A DNA stretch of 64,000 bases, taken from positions 7,241,255-7,305,254 of the forward strand of contig OY755179.1 in NCBI GenBank assembly GCA_963576735.1. The letters run 5' to 3'. The DNA comes from Bedellia somnulentella (Eukaryota; Arthropoda; Insecta; Lepidoptera; Bedelliidae). The translations under genes were made by a program, and so were the position numbers. This document shows positions 36,401-47,517 of this stretch, piece by piece; the stretch's first letter is position 1; each line of letters begins with the position of its first letter. The notes beneath the pieces were generated by a model. The model saw nothing but the letters and a program-made list of their open reading frames with translations, searched no databases and was not told the DNA's origin.

Positions 36401-39400
36401 TAAGTTATAATTGATCTCACAAATTCCACCAAATTTGGCGTATATTATTAACGTGCCAAGTAATGCAAAACTCATGCAAAATAAAAGAAAATAATTAAAG
36501 CCCAAATTTCAAAAAACTGTATCCACTGCACAAAAAGTGTATTAAAAGCAGTATTATTTCCGTTAATGTCCGGACGAGGCTGGTGTTTCGTTCGGTTGCC
36601 GATGACTTTCATTTTCTACCGACAACGCGGGCTCTCCGAGCGGCATAGATTTGATAGCGATAGATGAGAAACTTTTTTGTACAATATCAGCCTGACTTAA
36701 ATATAGCATTTATGGCAAAGTCCCTAGGGGGAGTGGTAGAGCTGAATACCTGATGTTTTAGATGTCAAATGGCGTTTTTGACACTTGATGTTCAGAGTAC
36801 GCTACCACTACCAACTTATATTATCTAAACATACACAAATGACAATATAAATTATGTTATGATACATGTTGTAAAGGGGTGGTATGATGGAATACAAACT
36901 TCTGCTAAACTAACATCGGCATCATAGCATAATGACTAAAATCCTAAAAAGTAGATTGGTCAACATCAACCCGAGCCTCTCAACTTCTTAACAATGGTGA
37001 AAGGGTACATATTATTGTTTTACTATACTATTTAATGATAGTTTTACGAAGCTTGGAAAATTTTTATCTGTAGTAGAAGATTGTTTGTGTTCGAAGCTAG
37101 AGCAGAGAAACGATATATTTTAATACTGACTGATGAGGGTCACTTCTGCGAGAGTATGTAATGTAATTCGTGCCGGGGCGGTTAACGGTGATGTCGCACG
37201 GCCGTAGGAAAGTTGTCGTCGCAAAAACGTTATGGATTATCATATTAATATCAGCTTCTATTTATTTGCGACTCATTGCTTATACACCACACCCCTTCCT
37301 TGATAGGGTGACTACAGTTATAACGATTTTGCACTTTTCTTTATTGATGTGAAAACTAGAAAATCTTTGATATTATCACATCAGAGGATATAGTTTGGAA
37401 AATTATATAGCATGTTAAGTAAACAAGATATTGATGACTTGAGTCTAACCTTGGACAAACTAGGTAGCTGGTCATCACTATCACGAGAGAAATGATATGC
37501 ACTTTTCTAAACTGAGATCGAATGTAGATAATTCATAATATTACTCGTATCACATCAGCGAATAACGTTCGGGATATTATTTAACATATTTTCTGAACAA
37601 GACAACAAGTAAAACTCCAGATAACCTATCATAATCACGAGGGACACTATACATTTCAAACTTGAAGATATTGTTTTCCTTGGTGAACAGATACCCTTTT
37701 GTTAAACTCACGGCTGTAATTCCAAATTGAGTAGCCCGAAGGAGCAAATAAATAAATATTGGAGCGACTCTATGGAAAGGGGAAAATGAGGATTGTTTGT
37801 AACGGGTGCCCAACCACATCCTTCTAAAATTTTAAAATTACCCACTTAAAAAGCCTCAATAGCTTATAAAAGTACTGTTTTGTGGAATAAATAGCTTCCC
37901 AATTCACTATCTCTTCCAAACTTGTGCAATCATATGCTTGTGATAATACAGAGTACATTTTTTCATTGCTCTTATCTAAAAAGAACTCTATCTTAGTCTC
38001 TCTGTTTCCTCAATTACCTGGCTTACAAAAGTACTAAGATGGTCCCAAAATACATCATAATATCAAGTACTTTATACGTGACGGAAATTTCACGTAGATA
38101 CAAATACCGCTATAGCACAGATAAGATCCATTCTCGTGGGAAACATTGTGAGGCAGTATTGCGAACCATTTAACATGTAGGTACAATGTACGTGCATAAA
38201 TCATAGGCACAGAATACTCGAGGGAGCAGTACAAGTAGAGACAATTACCCAGAAAGTCACTTTAGATGAGCTTAGTAACGCAAGCTTTCTAGAGAGCTAT
38301 CTTACATACACTGCGATGTTGACTTGTCTAAAATATCTGTTAAAAAGCGACTGTTTATTTTTTCTAAGATGATCCATGGCCGCTCGTTGATATCCTAGTT
38401 TCCTTGACGAAAAACAATATTGAAAGTATTCTATTTCCTATAGAAAAAAGTACAAGTATGGTAGCTGTTGTGGGGGTGTAATCTTAAACAAAACAGCCAT
38501 ATTTTTACATAAGTGGAAAGGGGATCGTGAGAAAACCTTAACTTTCTGCCCTTTTTAGGATTATAACCGTAATTTCATGCGGCAGAAGTCGTAGGATGTT
38601 CCTCTAATTGCATTCCTTTAAACAGTTCTCTATATCGCGAAAAATGACGCAATAAACAAAGTCATATGAGGTTACTGACACTGCACTCTTAATAAAGGAC
38701 TGTCTTCGTCATACTTTGCCATACTTCCGAGGGGTCAGTCCATTGGTTATTTCAATCGGCGAACGATGTAGTTAGTGTATTATAGAACCTAATTCTTTAA
38801 TAATAAGGTTTGAGTTTAAGTGCTTTATAGATTGCGTCACGCTTCTGATCACCCTCTTATTGCGGTGTCATCGAACGACCTGCATGATTAATAAATGATT
38901 ACGCAGGAGCATTTTAAATAAATTAGTTTATAATTTACTTCATATAAGTGGAGTTAAGATCAACGGTGTTCGTTGGCCTTATGAGTGGTAAATGTGAGTG
39001 AGTGACAGTAGAATTTCAATACATTCATTTATGTATTTCAACATTCACTTATAGTTATATTTCCTCATATACTATTTTTACCTAGAAGTAATACCAAAAG
39101 CAAATTAAGTTTGGTTTAAATCATTTGGTGTCTTCTTAGTCTAATACCATAATACTGAGTATTGTTAAAATAATTATTAACTCTTTAAACACACTTGCTC
39201 AGGATGTGACTTATCAGCTTATCACACCGAAAATAGGAAGGCGTGTAAGCGCTTATTACCCAAATGCGGTATTCTGAAAAGCGTCATTTTTATTTTTTTT
39301 CTTTGTTGGCTTCTTTTCTTATAAAAGGTTAAACAAAATACTGTTACTCTTCCTGTCCCATTAAAGATATAGCTGTAAAGTACCTATTATTCAAACTATT

Positions 39401-40205
39401 TAAAATACCAGCGAACTGTTTCAAAAGCCGTACACTCCCCCATTCATACATGATGAGTAGCAATTTGGAGACAAATGAGATAACTTTGTAGACTAGTTTG
39501 TATGAGCTTTAAATATGTTATTATTCCGTTATGGGAACTGGTATGTGTCCTTTGAATTATAGTTTCATAAAGCAGATATCTACTCGAATTAATTTTTACT
39601 GACTAGTCCTTTGGTTCTATAAGGTTAATAAAGGAGCCAGAGTATTTTTCCTTTATATGACCCCCTCTCTCTTTACCTAGTTATATTTCTTACTCTTAAT
39701 AAAAATATTTATTTGCCTTAACATTGATATATGAAATGAAGTAGGAACTTTTGATATATACATAATTCATGTACAACACAAAATCGTTTACGGATTTAGC
39801 GAATTTTTACTAACTATTTGTCGTGTCTCTCAAACTAGTTGTATGCCGTATACTAGGGACTGAAAAATTCAAGGATATTATTTTCTCATTGCCCAAGGGT
39901 TACGATGAAAAGAAAACAAAGTAACTAACATAATGATAGAGAAAATAACCCAAAAAAAAATTATATTTGCTTTAAGTTCAGCAAAGTAATTAATATATTA
40001 ACAAAGGCAAAGGCTGACAAAGTAAGAATGGCATCATAGACATATAAAAAATCTATCTTTACCTCTTTCGATCGCTCACAGATCACGTTACTGTCAGTGC
40101 CCTTATTTACATTAGCGTGTACTACTTAGTGTGGGGAAGGAAGCCTGCCAGTTGAGGAATTAGTTGGACGCCAGACTAATCCTGTTAGGAGATATTAATA
40201 TTAAT
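33400..40205. other. Inferred intron: AT-rich, few recognised repeats
   Basis: Contents that can be named: a decayed RTE 3' end (about 35460-35605, minus; CACGCCAATATTGC ... CTTGCTCTTTTATT), a decayed family B fragment (35300-35335), a decayed family-A-like 3' end (36715-36800) and another family B piece (37705-37830). No exon is supported. A GC-richer patch at 32720-32820 and another at 36560-36660 could hide alternative first exons, but neither has a clear donor. Confidence 0.5.
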
Positions 40206-40208
40206 ACC

Positions 40209-40860
40209 TCTTTTTTTTTTTTTTTTTTTTACGTGGGGAAATCCTCATGGATCCTCATCGGACTCTTACCGACTAAAACCCCACGGTGGCCAACTATGGT
40301 ACACATGTGTGGAGTCCCTGGCGACTTTACCATAGGCAACATCCACAGACTCCACGCACCTGCTGCAAAAAGCAGCCCATCTCGGGGGACTTAAAAACCC
40401 CCACTCCTCCTTGTGCTTCCTCAGCACCGCAGGCGTTTGGGCCACAAGTTCCAAACGCCCACCCCCTCGAGGTTCTCCTTGCGGAGTAGCAGACTGCAAC
40501 CCGCCGGTCGCAGCCCACCGCCTCACGGATTTTTTGACGAGGTTTTATCCTCGGATTTTTGCGGAAGGTTTACTCCTCTTCCGATTTTTTATAGAGGTTT
40601 ACTCCTCGCGGTCAAGCCTACGCCGCGGCAAGACCCTCGGCCCTGGAAGTGCAAGACTGCCAGGGTTACGAGTTCCCTTGATTTTTTAACGAGGTTTTCT
40701 CCTCACCCAGTCCGCTTACTACTCACTCTGAAAACAGAGGAGAGAAGCGGACCCTTGGTGCATTGGCTTCACCCCGGGTGACCAGCCCGGGGCTACTGAG
40801 CCCCCACGCCACGACAAGGCTACACCGTGTGGGGGACCGGGACTATACCTACCCTAACTT
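40209..40860 (-). mobile_element. 3' end of a poly(A)-tailed non-LTR retrotransposon
   Basis: A GC-rich block ending on its left in a run of about 20 T, that is, a poly(A) tail in minus sense. It contains a ~29-bp phrase (GAGGAGTAAACCT...AAAAAATC) three times in tandem (40525-40615) and once more at 40680-40705. The overlapping open frames in several phases have no known domain. I read it as a LINE 3' UTR of unidentified clade. Confidence 0.6.
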
Positions 40861-40869
40861 GGTAATCTG

Positions 40870-41200
40870 TTTTTAACCGACTTCAAAAAAAGGAGTGTTC
40901 TCAATTCGACCGTATATTTTTTATTTTTTTTTATGTATGTTCGCCGATTACTTCGCCATTTGTGAACCGATTTTGATTATTATTTTTTTGTTCGAAAGAA
41001 GATACTCCCGGATTGGTACCATGATGAGGATGTCAGGGTCTGATGATGGGATCCTGGAGAAATCGAGGGGAACCCTGAAATTTTATAGGCAAATGTACCG
41101 CGTTTTACATATTTTATGAACAAGTATTGGCATTTGCTTCTGAAAATCATATTGTTATGCTGCTGAGCTGATGATGGAAGGTGTGGGTCCTTAATCACTA
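40870..41200 (+). repeat. Dispersed ACCGACTTCAAAAAA repeat
   Basis: Starts TTTTTAACCGACTTCAAAAA, continues TCTCAATTCGACCGTATATT and includes GTCTGATGATGGGATCCTGG. A shorter copy of its start is at 14203-14260. The phrase GATGATGGnATCC-(n)-AAATCGAGGGGA recurs at 41335-41375. I recall this as a very common lepidopteran repeat; no coding content. Confidence 0.6.
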
Positions 41201-41384
41201 GGAGTTAGGAAACAGTTCTTTCACCATTCTATAAAGATTTATGCTCCTCTTCGTAGCTTTTATGAAGATAATACAGGTTCACTCAACATTTCTTTTGTAA
41301 TGTTATTGTTACCGAGAAAATACCATAAGACCAGGATGTGATGATGGCATCCCAGGAAATCGAGGGGACTGTCGAAACTCACAA

Positions 41385-41575
41385 TCATGTCACAGTGTAT
41401 TTGTTCAAAACGCCGATAGGCCTGCTCTGTATAACGTGAGAACGTGGGTCCAAGCAAAGCGTTGGTACTCTGAACAACAGGTGACAATGTCACGTGATAT
41501 TCAGAAGTATTACTACCTCTGCTAACCCTTTCGGGGATATTCGGCGTGAACGTTTGAGTCTTTCTTGAGATGTAG
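41385..41575 (+). repeat. 3' half of family A SINE
   Basis: CATGTCACAGTGTATTTGTT ... GGTGACAATGTCACGTGATA ... CTGCTAACCCTTTCGGGGAT, ending CGGCGTGAACGTTTGAGTC; plus sense. Confidence 0.75.
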
Positions 41576-41762
41576 AATTGTAGACCATCGCCTTTCGAGG
41601 GATTTCAAGAACAATGTAAATTTACATATAGTTGAGCCTATTTAATATCGTATAATAATAGAAATACCGGAAATACGAAGAATAATAGGTACAGTAACTG
41701 TCGCACTGCCTAATACGAGAGGCATCTTTGTCAGGTCTACCCATCTCTAAAACTCGTAAAAT

Positions 41763-42371
41763 AAAATAACTTTTAACAAAAAGAAAACCGACTTCATAGC
41801 GGGAAAAACAAACGAAAATAAACAATCTAGTACTAAAAAGTACGAAATAAGGTTTTTAATTGAATATGAGTACTGTGATTAATACCTTAGCAATTTCTTT
41901 ATTCCACACGCGTCAGTTCAACCTACCTAAATATTACAATTCTCTTAAATTAATTTTTGAGTCGGTGCCAGTCAAACAAAAGTGAATTCACCCTACTATC
42001 TATCTCTGATTATTACAATCTAAACAATATATATCTATCGCCTAACGTTCTAAATGGTAATACGTACAAAAATAAATTTACCCTACAACTACAAGATATC
42101 CTATATTATACATGTGTATGAAGTGCGAAATACACACTTATTATTGTCAATCATCCCGCAGGCTGGCACCGGCTCACAAATTAATTTAAGAGAATTGTAA
42201 TATTTAGGTAGGTTGAACTGACGCGTGTGGAATAAAGAAATTGCTAAGGTATTAATCACAGTACTCATATTCAATTAAAAACCTTATTTCGTACTTTTTA
42301 GTACTAGATTGTTTATTTTCGTTTGTTTTTCCCGCTATGAAGTCGGTTTTCTTTTTGTTAAAAGTTATTTT
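41763..42371. mobile_element. 609-bp foldback element with 211-bp arms
   Basis: Left arm 41763-41973 and right arm 42161-42371 are near-perfect reverse complements; mismatches are only near the inner ends. They enclose 187 bp. The arms contain AAAGAAAACCGACTTCATAG and the outer ends read AAAATAACTTTTAAC. No coding capacity. A transcript would form a long double-stranded RNA. Confidence 0.88.
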
Positions 42372-43401
42372 TCATTTCATATATATTTCGTGATAGCGTA
42401 ATCATCTTCATAAATAATACGAGAAATGCAATATTCTAACTTAAAAATCATGTTTACTAACGAATAATTACTGTTCATCGCAGTTTCAATAATATTATGT
42501 TTTTATTAGAAGGAATAATTACGTAGGTATTAAGCTAAAAAACGATCTTCGTGAACCAGTATATGGTCGTGACATATAGATGGAAAAGACAAAGAGGATG
42601 TAGCATTTCAGGAACCCAAATTTAATTTTAGTTTTATAATACTAAAATTTTGTGATTTCTAAAGCACTAATAGACCTTTAAGGTCATGTCTTTATCCAGA
42701 AGCGCCAGGCAGATACTACCTGTCTCCATCTACCCCAATCCTTACAATGTGTATCCTTGATGTGGGTTAGGTTTCTCTTCTTGATATTACATATTTATGG
42801 ATATATTCAGAAACTTACAAGAATCCTTGGCATTCGTATAAAACCACAAGTTTCATACATAAATTTATTTCTATAAATTATTCACATCGGATATTCAAGT
42901 ATCACGACCGAAACCCATGGAACTCTACACACAGTACTTTAGTCACAGGAAACATTCTATGATGAACAAGTTATAGCAATTTCTAAAACTGACCGAGTTA
43001 TCGTTAAGCCTGAAACTTATGCTTCTTTACATCCGCGATTAATGCCACAGGCCACAGGTAGTCAACTGTTAGCCGTTGTTAATTTTCAACGTCCACTTTC
43101 AATTAACCTAAATCTCTTTTGGCTTACTCAAAAGCATTGGAACTGCAAGGTATTTAATTTTACTAATCATCGAAATTGCAAACAAAAATATTAACTATGT
43201 CACGCGAACAATTTAACTAATTGTCATTGTGGGAAGGGTTGGTCGAAAATGTAAGGCAGTTTGGTTTATGGACCATAAAAGTATTTATTAATTACAGTTC
43301 CCTGATGTTAACCCAATATTTTTATACTAACGACCTATATCAACTTCACACGTGTAGCTTTGACTAGACGAAAAGCCTTTTGTCGGAATGCTTCATTTTT
43401 T

Positions 43402-43450
43402 CGCACAGCAAAACACATCATTTAATTCAAATGATGTGTTTTGCTGTGCG
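43402..43450. repeat. 22-bp perfect palindrome around AATTC
   Basis: CGCACAGCAAAACACATCAT-TT and its exact reverse complement are separated by 5 nt. Outer flanks (TCGCACAG, GTGTGCGA) also pair partly. Confidence 0.8.
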
Positions 43451-43476
43451 TGTGCGACAATAAATCAATTACCTTA

Positions 43477-44550
43477 CAGATCCACAAACTTTTCTTGGCC
43501 GGTAAAGGCGTCGCTGTCATCGATATTAGTATTGCCAGTAAATAAAAATTAACCATTATAAGGGCAATAAGATTAAATCATACAGGCTAATTTATTTGAT
43601 TAATTATTTATTTATGTATTGAAACGTCTTAATAAAACAATTTTAATAATTATTTCAATAAATTAATAACTGTTATTGTAAGTAAGTAAGTAAGTTCGTT
43701 TTAATATAAGCTAATTATATTTGCTTATTTTTGCCCTTGTCTTGTATGTCTACCCGAATAACTGTGTACCCTGAATTTACTGATCTTACCTTCCAAATGT
43801 TGTCTGGAACTGGAAGAGATCGCTTTTAGCGGCAACACTGCCAATTGTACTTCTCTGTAAACTGTTTCATTACTTTACACACAAGGATTTGCTATTTGTG
43901 ACACTCAGAGTTAAAAAAGCGGGTACCTACATACATACTACTTAGATAATTTTAGCAAAATGAATAATAATATTCATAAATTTTTAATTCAGACTAGTGT
44001 TCAAATCCTGGGTCGGGCCTACACCAATTTGTCTTTTCTAAAGACATATGTGTGGTTAATTTATCATGGTTATTAACGGTGAGGGAAAACATCGTGAGGA
44101 AACCCACATGGCTGAGTTGTACTTAGTCATGTGTATTCGTACAAAGCGGCGATAGGCCTGCCCCCTATCACGTGAGTACACTGTCCATGCAAAACGTGGG
44201 TACTCTGAACACCAGGTGACAAAGTCACGTGATGTTCAGAAGTATAAGTACCTCTGCCAACCCCTTCGGGGATATTCGGCGTGAACGTTTATGTTATGTT
44301 ATATGTTATAAATTTTTATATTGAATATTGGAAAGAAAAGCGTTTATTAATAAGCAAAGAAACAATAATAAACAAAAAAAGTTTCTACTTCAAGAGATAT
44401 TAATGAATATTAATGATAATTTATTTTAAACGTAGGTCACCCTGTAAGTTTTATTTAGTTGAGAGTTAACTGACAATGACAGGCTGAAATTTCAAAATGG
44501 CGACAGTAGTACCAGTAGTGGCCGTCGGCCAAGAAAAGTTTGTGGATCTG
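43477..44550. mobile_element. TIR element with TA target duplication, carrying a SINE
   Basis: Inverted ends CAGATCCACAAACTTTTCTT-GGCC (43477-43500) and the complement at 44527-44550, each next to TA, as in the Tc1/mariner superfamily. No transposase frame is seen. Internal DNA includes a LINE 3' UTR piece (43775-43870) and a plus-sense family A SINE (about 43990-44305) lacking its first bases. Confidence 0.72.
43990..44305 (+). repeat. Family A SINE nested in the TA-flanked element
   Basis: Begins within the B box (TTCAAATCCTGGGTCGGGCC), keeps the whole body, and ends CTCTGCCAACCCCTTCGGGG, ATATTCGGCGTGAACG and (TTATG)n. The best preserved 3' half of the family in this window. Confidence 0.82.
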
Positions 44551-44559
44551 TAATAAGTT

Positions 44560-45685
44560 TTAACCAACCATCAGCTTTCAGAATTTATAACAATGACATG
44601 CGAATGTGAACGATTCATTTTGGTTAATGGAATATCGGTCATGAACTAAAAAGACACATACGGTGTTTTAGCAGAAAAAACATTTAATATGTGTTTATTT
44701 TACTGTGTGTGTATGGATATATTTACAACTTTTCCTGCTACTTGCTTTGACTTACACTATTAATTTCCTTTGGGCTTAGCAGAGGCTGTTGATCGTCACT
44801 TTGTACGATCCTGACTAATCTCTCAATCTCCATCGCTTTTATCAACCTTCTCATTCTATGAGAATTTCTACTTATTACTCTTAGAAACAAGGGTTTGCGT
44901 GTGATGTAAAACTAGTGTTGATTTACGCACGTAGAGAATGCTAGGATCGTAAAAAGCGGTGATCCGTAGTCTTCCCCAGAGGCAATCTATGAATATAAAG
45001 TTAATAAGCACTATTTACTTAATATTACACGTTTAACCGATTATTCTACTTTATAAAACTTCAATAAACTAGTATCCATTATCATTAATTATATGTTTAT
45101 AGCATAATCAGATGATAAAAAACAGTGTTGATAATATTACGACTCTGCTGGTGTTGTGTTTATCAAAATAAGTTTGAGCAAGTATTTTTTTACTTATCTT
45201 TGTATCAACGTCACGCCTTCCATAATGGGCTAGCTACAGAAAGCTAGAAAGCTTCCTGAGCCACTTTAAGCATGATAAGGGGAAACGATAAAATAAAGAA
45301 AGCATTACTGAAATACATATACAACATAGAACAACGAAAACTCTCGTAACAGAGAGGGGATGATGGTATTATAAGCGGCACTGTGTTTCCACCTCAATTT
45401 ACCCTTGGAAGCAGTTAGAAAACACAGGACTTAGGACATCGTTTTGTTGATGTCCAAGTTAGTCAGTTTGTTTTATATCTCAAGGTCGTAATCGCAAGTG
45501 CACGAATGTAATTAAAATAGAAAAACATGTGGTCGTATCACAAAAAAACTTTCTAACAACATCTAATTGTGAGCGAGAGATGTTAGTAAAAATTTTACAA
45601 AGAGGTGATAGATCTACCTACCCTAAAGGATTTTTTAGTATGAGGATGAAACTTTTGTATAGCTTTAAACAGTTTTTCCATCTTT
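44560..45685. other. Region before PPP1R14 coding exons
   Basis: Holds a decayed RTE 3' end (44765-44870, minus; CTTTGGGCTTAGCAGAGGCT) and a decayed family B copy (45205-45390). No exon is recognised. Confidence 0.5.
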
Positions 45686-45703
45686 CAGAGAGGCGGCAGC
45701 GGA

Positions 45704-45841
45704 ATGGAGTGCGGAGTAGCGGCGGCGGGGTATCCGTCGGCAGCCCCTCCTGTGCCTCCAAGGACACACCCCGCTCTCTCGCCCACTGAGAGGTCGCCGG
45801 CCAAGACCGGATTACATGTCAATTTTAGTGATAAGGGAGAG
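45704..45841 (+). CDS. PPP1R14: PP1 inhibitor, PPP1R14 (CPI-17/PHI-1) family, coding exon 1
   Basis: Residues 1-46 of a 145-residue protein. The exon starts after a good acceptor (CCATCTTTCAG|AG at 45688) with 15 nt of 5' UTR, and the ATG at 45704 is the first. The N-terminal part is Ala/Pro-rich (MECGVAAAGYPSAAPPVPPR), with possible proline-directed sites (LSPTE, RSPAK), and ends GLHVNFSDKGE. The donor is GAG|GTAGGT in phase 0. PPP1R14 proteins are small cytosolic inhibitors of protein phosphatase 1, including myosin phosphatase, that are switched on by PKC/ROCK phosphorylation. The variable N terminus is normal for the family; the call rests on the next exons. The four introns are short, unlike the inferred first intron. 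Confidence 0.88.
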
Positions 45842-46151
45842 GTAGGTTTCTTTCTGCCACTTATTCTATTTAAACAAAGAAATAACATACTCATTTATCT
45901 CCCTTTACTTCTATAACCTAAAAATTAAAGAACTTCGACTTCGGAATTATCTACTGAGTAATTTTTTTGAGAATGAGTTGGATAAAATTTGTCATATAAT
46001 AGATTGTTGGTTTGGTGATGAGTTTGCAGCCACATCGTCCAACAATCACTTTAAAAGTTCTAAAACCCTTAGTCCTCTCGTTCGTATAAGTACGAATGCC
46101 ACCCAAGTAAAAATTTCAAACTATATAATCCAATTAACAATTGCTTTTCAG

Positions 46152-46277
46152 GTGAAAGAGAGACGAGAGAAATTTTTGACAGCGAAATACGGCAGCCACC
46201 AGATGTCGCTGATAAGAAAGCGGCTGGCTGTAGAGATGTGGCTGTATGATGAACTACAGAAACTATACGAAACTCCG
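46152..46277 (+). CDS. PPP1R14: PP1 inhibitor PPP1R14, coding exon 2 (inhibitory phospho-site)
   Basis: Residues 47-88: VKERREKFLTAKYGSHQMSL, then IRKRLAVEMWLYDELQKLYE and TP. This is the family core. The KFLTAKY segment aligns with RVTVKYD of CPI-17, whose Thr38 is the activating PKC/ROCK site, making T56 the predicted inhibitory phospho-threonine. The following RKRLAVEMWLYDELQKLY matches the conserved helix (RRLDVEKWIDGRLEELY in CPI-17). The acceptor is CTTTTCAG|GTG and the donor CCG|GTTAGT; phase 0 at both ends. All key features of an active inhibitor are present. Confidence 0.93.
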
Positions 46278-46779
46278 GTTAGTATTTTTAGAGAGAAAGG
46301 AAGAAATATTATGTAATAGCGGTTCAAATTCATAGTCGTCTAAGCCTAGGTTAGCAAATATGGGTATTCTTAAAACCAGATGACAATACTGGCATCGTCA
46401 TATCTCATTTTCAAAGAAGTAATCATTTTTATTTACTTAGATTATAAAGTAAAGAAATTATTTGAATCGTAAATCACACCATTGAAAACTACTTATGATT
46501 AGATGTCCGCTACATAGCCAGCCATCATCCTATGCATACCCACAACCCTATTAATCTTTTAACCTTATACTGACCTAAGACTGAGTTCATAACGGACTTG
46601 GACTTAGAATTTTATGTAGGTATGCCCACAACAGTAATTGAGGTATTGTAATGTTTCACCCGGTGGCTTTCACAGCTCACTTTTTGTCTGTACACTGTAG
46701 TCACCTCGTTTTACTGTATGAAGTTTCCCCTCAATCTTAACTCCTTTGTTAAATGAACAGGATAGGAAACCGATGCCTC

Positions 46780-46920
46780 TTAGCATCGCAGGCCCTTCTC
46801 ACTGAGCTACCAAGGTTACCCTTATGTGTATGTTTGTATTAATTAAAGAGGTCGTATGTTCGATACCCGCTGGTGTCGAAATTTTCGTATCCTTTATTTA
46901 TTAGTAATAATCCCTCCATG
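46780..46920 (+). repeat. Decayed tRNA-headed SINE pieces in PPP1R14 intron 2
   Basis: A minus-sense tRNA-like head (GGTAGCTCAGTGAGAAGGGC on the reverse strand) at 46785-46830 is followed by TTCGATACCCGCTGGTGTCG-AAATTTTCGTATCC, a relative of the arms of the palindrome at 836-997. Confidence 0.55.
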
Positions 46921-46974
46921 AGGTTTTCATGAACAAATATATTCTAATTATGTGTTTCCTTTTTTAATTTCCAG

Positions 46975-47064
46975 AAGGAAAGCAACGGCACGACGGAGGT
47001 GGAAGTGGATATTGATGAGTTGCTGGACATGGACAGTGAGGATCATCGGAGACAACATCTTACG
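46975..47064 (+). CDS. PPP1R14: PP1 inhibitor PPP1R14, coding exon 3
   Basis: Residues 89-118: KESNGTTEVEVDIDELLDMD then SEDHRRQHLT. The VDIDELLDMDSEDHRRQ block corresponds to VNIDELLELESEEERSR of vertebrate PPP1R14 and packs against the inhibitory helix. The acceptor is TTTCCAG|AAG and the donor ACG|GTAACC, phase 0. The upstream intron carries a decayed tRNA-headed SINE (about 46780-46920). Confidence 0.93.
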
Positions 47065-47197
47065 GTAACCAGCTTCATTCACCTTCGCAAATTTACTTGT
47101 ATACGCTTTAACTTTGCTAAATGAGCGGAACCTTCTGTATTATCGATCTCTTATGACCAAATTCTAATGAAGTAATAATTTGATATTTCTGTTGCAG

Positions 47198-47239
47198 ACT
47201 ATTCTAGTTGGCGCTAAGAAACCGCAGAAAGATGTTTTG
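47198..47239 (+). CDS. PPP1R14: PP1 inhibitor PPP1R14, coding exon 4
   Basis: A 42-nt exon, residues 119-132, TILVGAKKPQKDVL, matching the LLKSCGKPVEDFI region of vertebrate members. The acceptor is TTGTTGCAG|ACT and the donor TTG|GTAAGG, phase 0. Such a small exon is identified only through its neighbours and the family alignment. Confidence 0.9.
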
Positions 47240-47475
47240 GTAAGGCTGAATTTATGTAATTCTCTACAATGAAACAAACAGCATATAAAAGAATAAAATG
47301 ACTACGTTTCAAACATTAACTTAACATGCCAGTGGAATGATTTAATTTATTGCAGTTTTTTTAATGCTGATGCTCTGGTTACCCCTTGTTGGGTTTACGA
47401 ATAATAGTTTAATGTCAAAAGAATATCATCGTTTATTCTTATCAAACAAAACTAACGGCACTTATTCTCTTTCAG

Positions 47476-47517
47476 AAATTCATCAATGATCTGCTAGAAA
47501 AGGCGAAAACATTGTAA
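47476..47517 (+). CDS. PPP1R14: PP1 inhibitor PPP1R14, last coding exon
   Basis: Residues 133-145, KFINDLLEKAKTL, and the TAA stop at 47515-47517. It matches the C-terminal FIQELLAKLQGL helix of PPP1R14 proteins. The acceptor CTCTTTCAG|AAA is strong. The predicted total of 145 residues is in the usual range for CPI-17 and PHI-1. Confidence 0.92.
   Translation, partial: KFINDLLEKAKTL

Noticed and set aside
40164..40781. Five overlapping open frames on both strands
   Set aside because: Open in several phases because of high GC; the block ends in a poly(A)/poly(T) tract and fits a retroposon 3' end. No domain is recognised.
45529..45789. 86-codon frame overlapping PPP1R14 exon 1
   Set aside because: It crosses the strong acceptor at 45688 in the wrong frame; the family alignment supports the frame starting at 45704.
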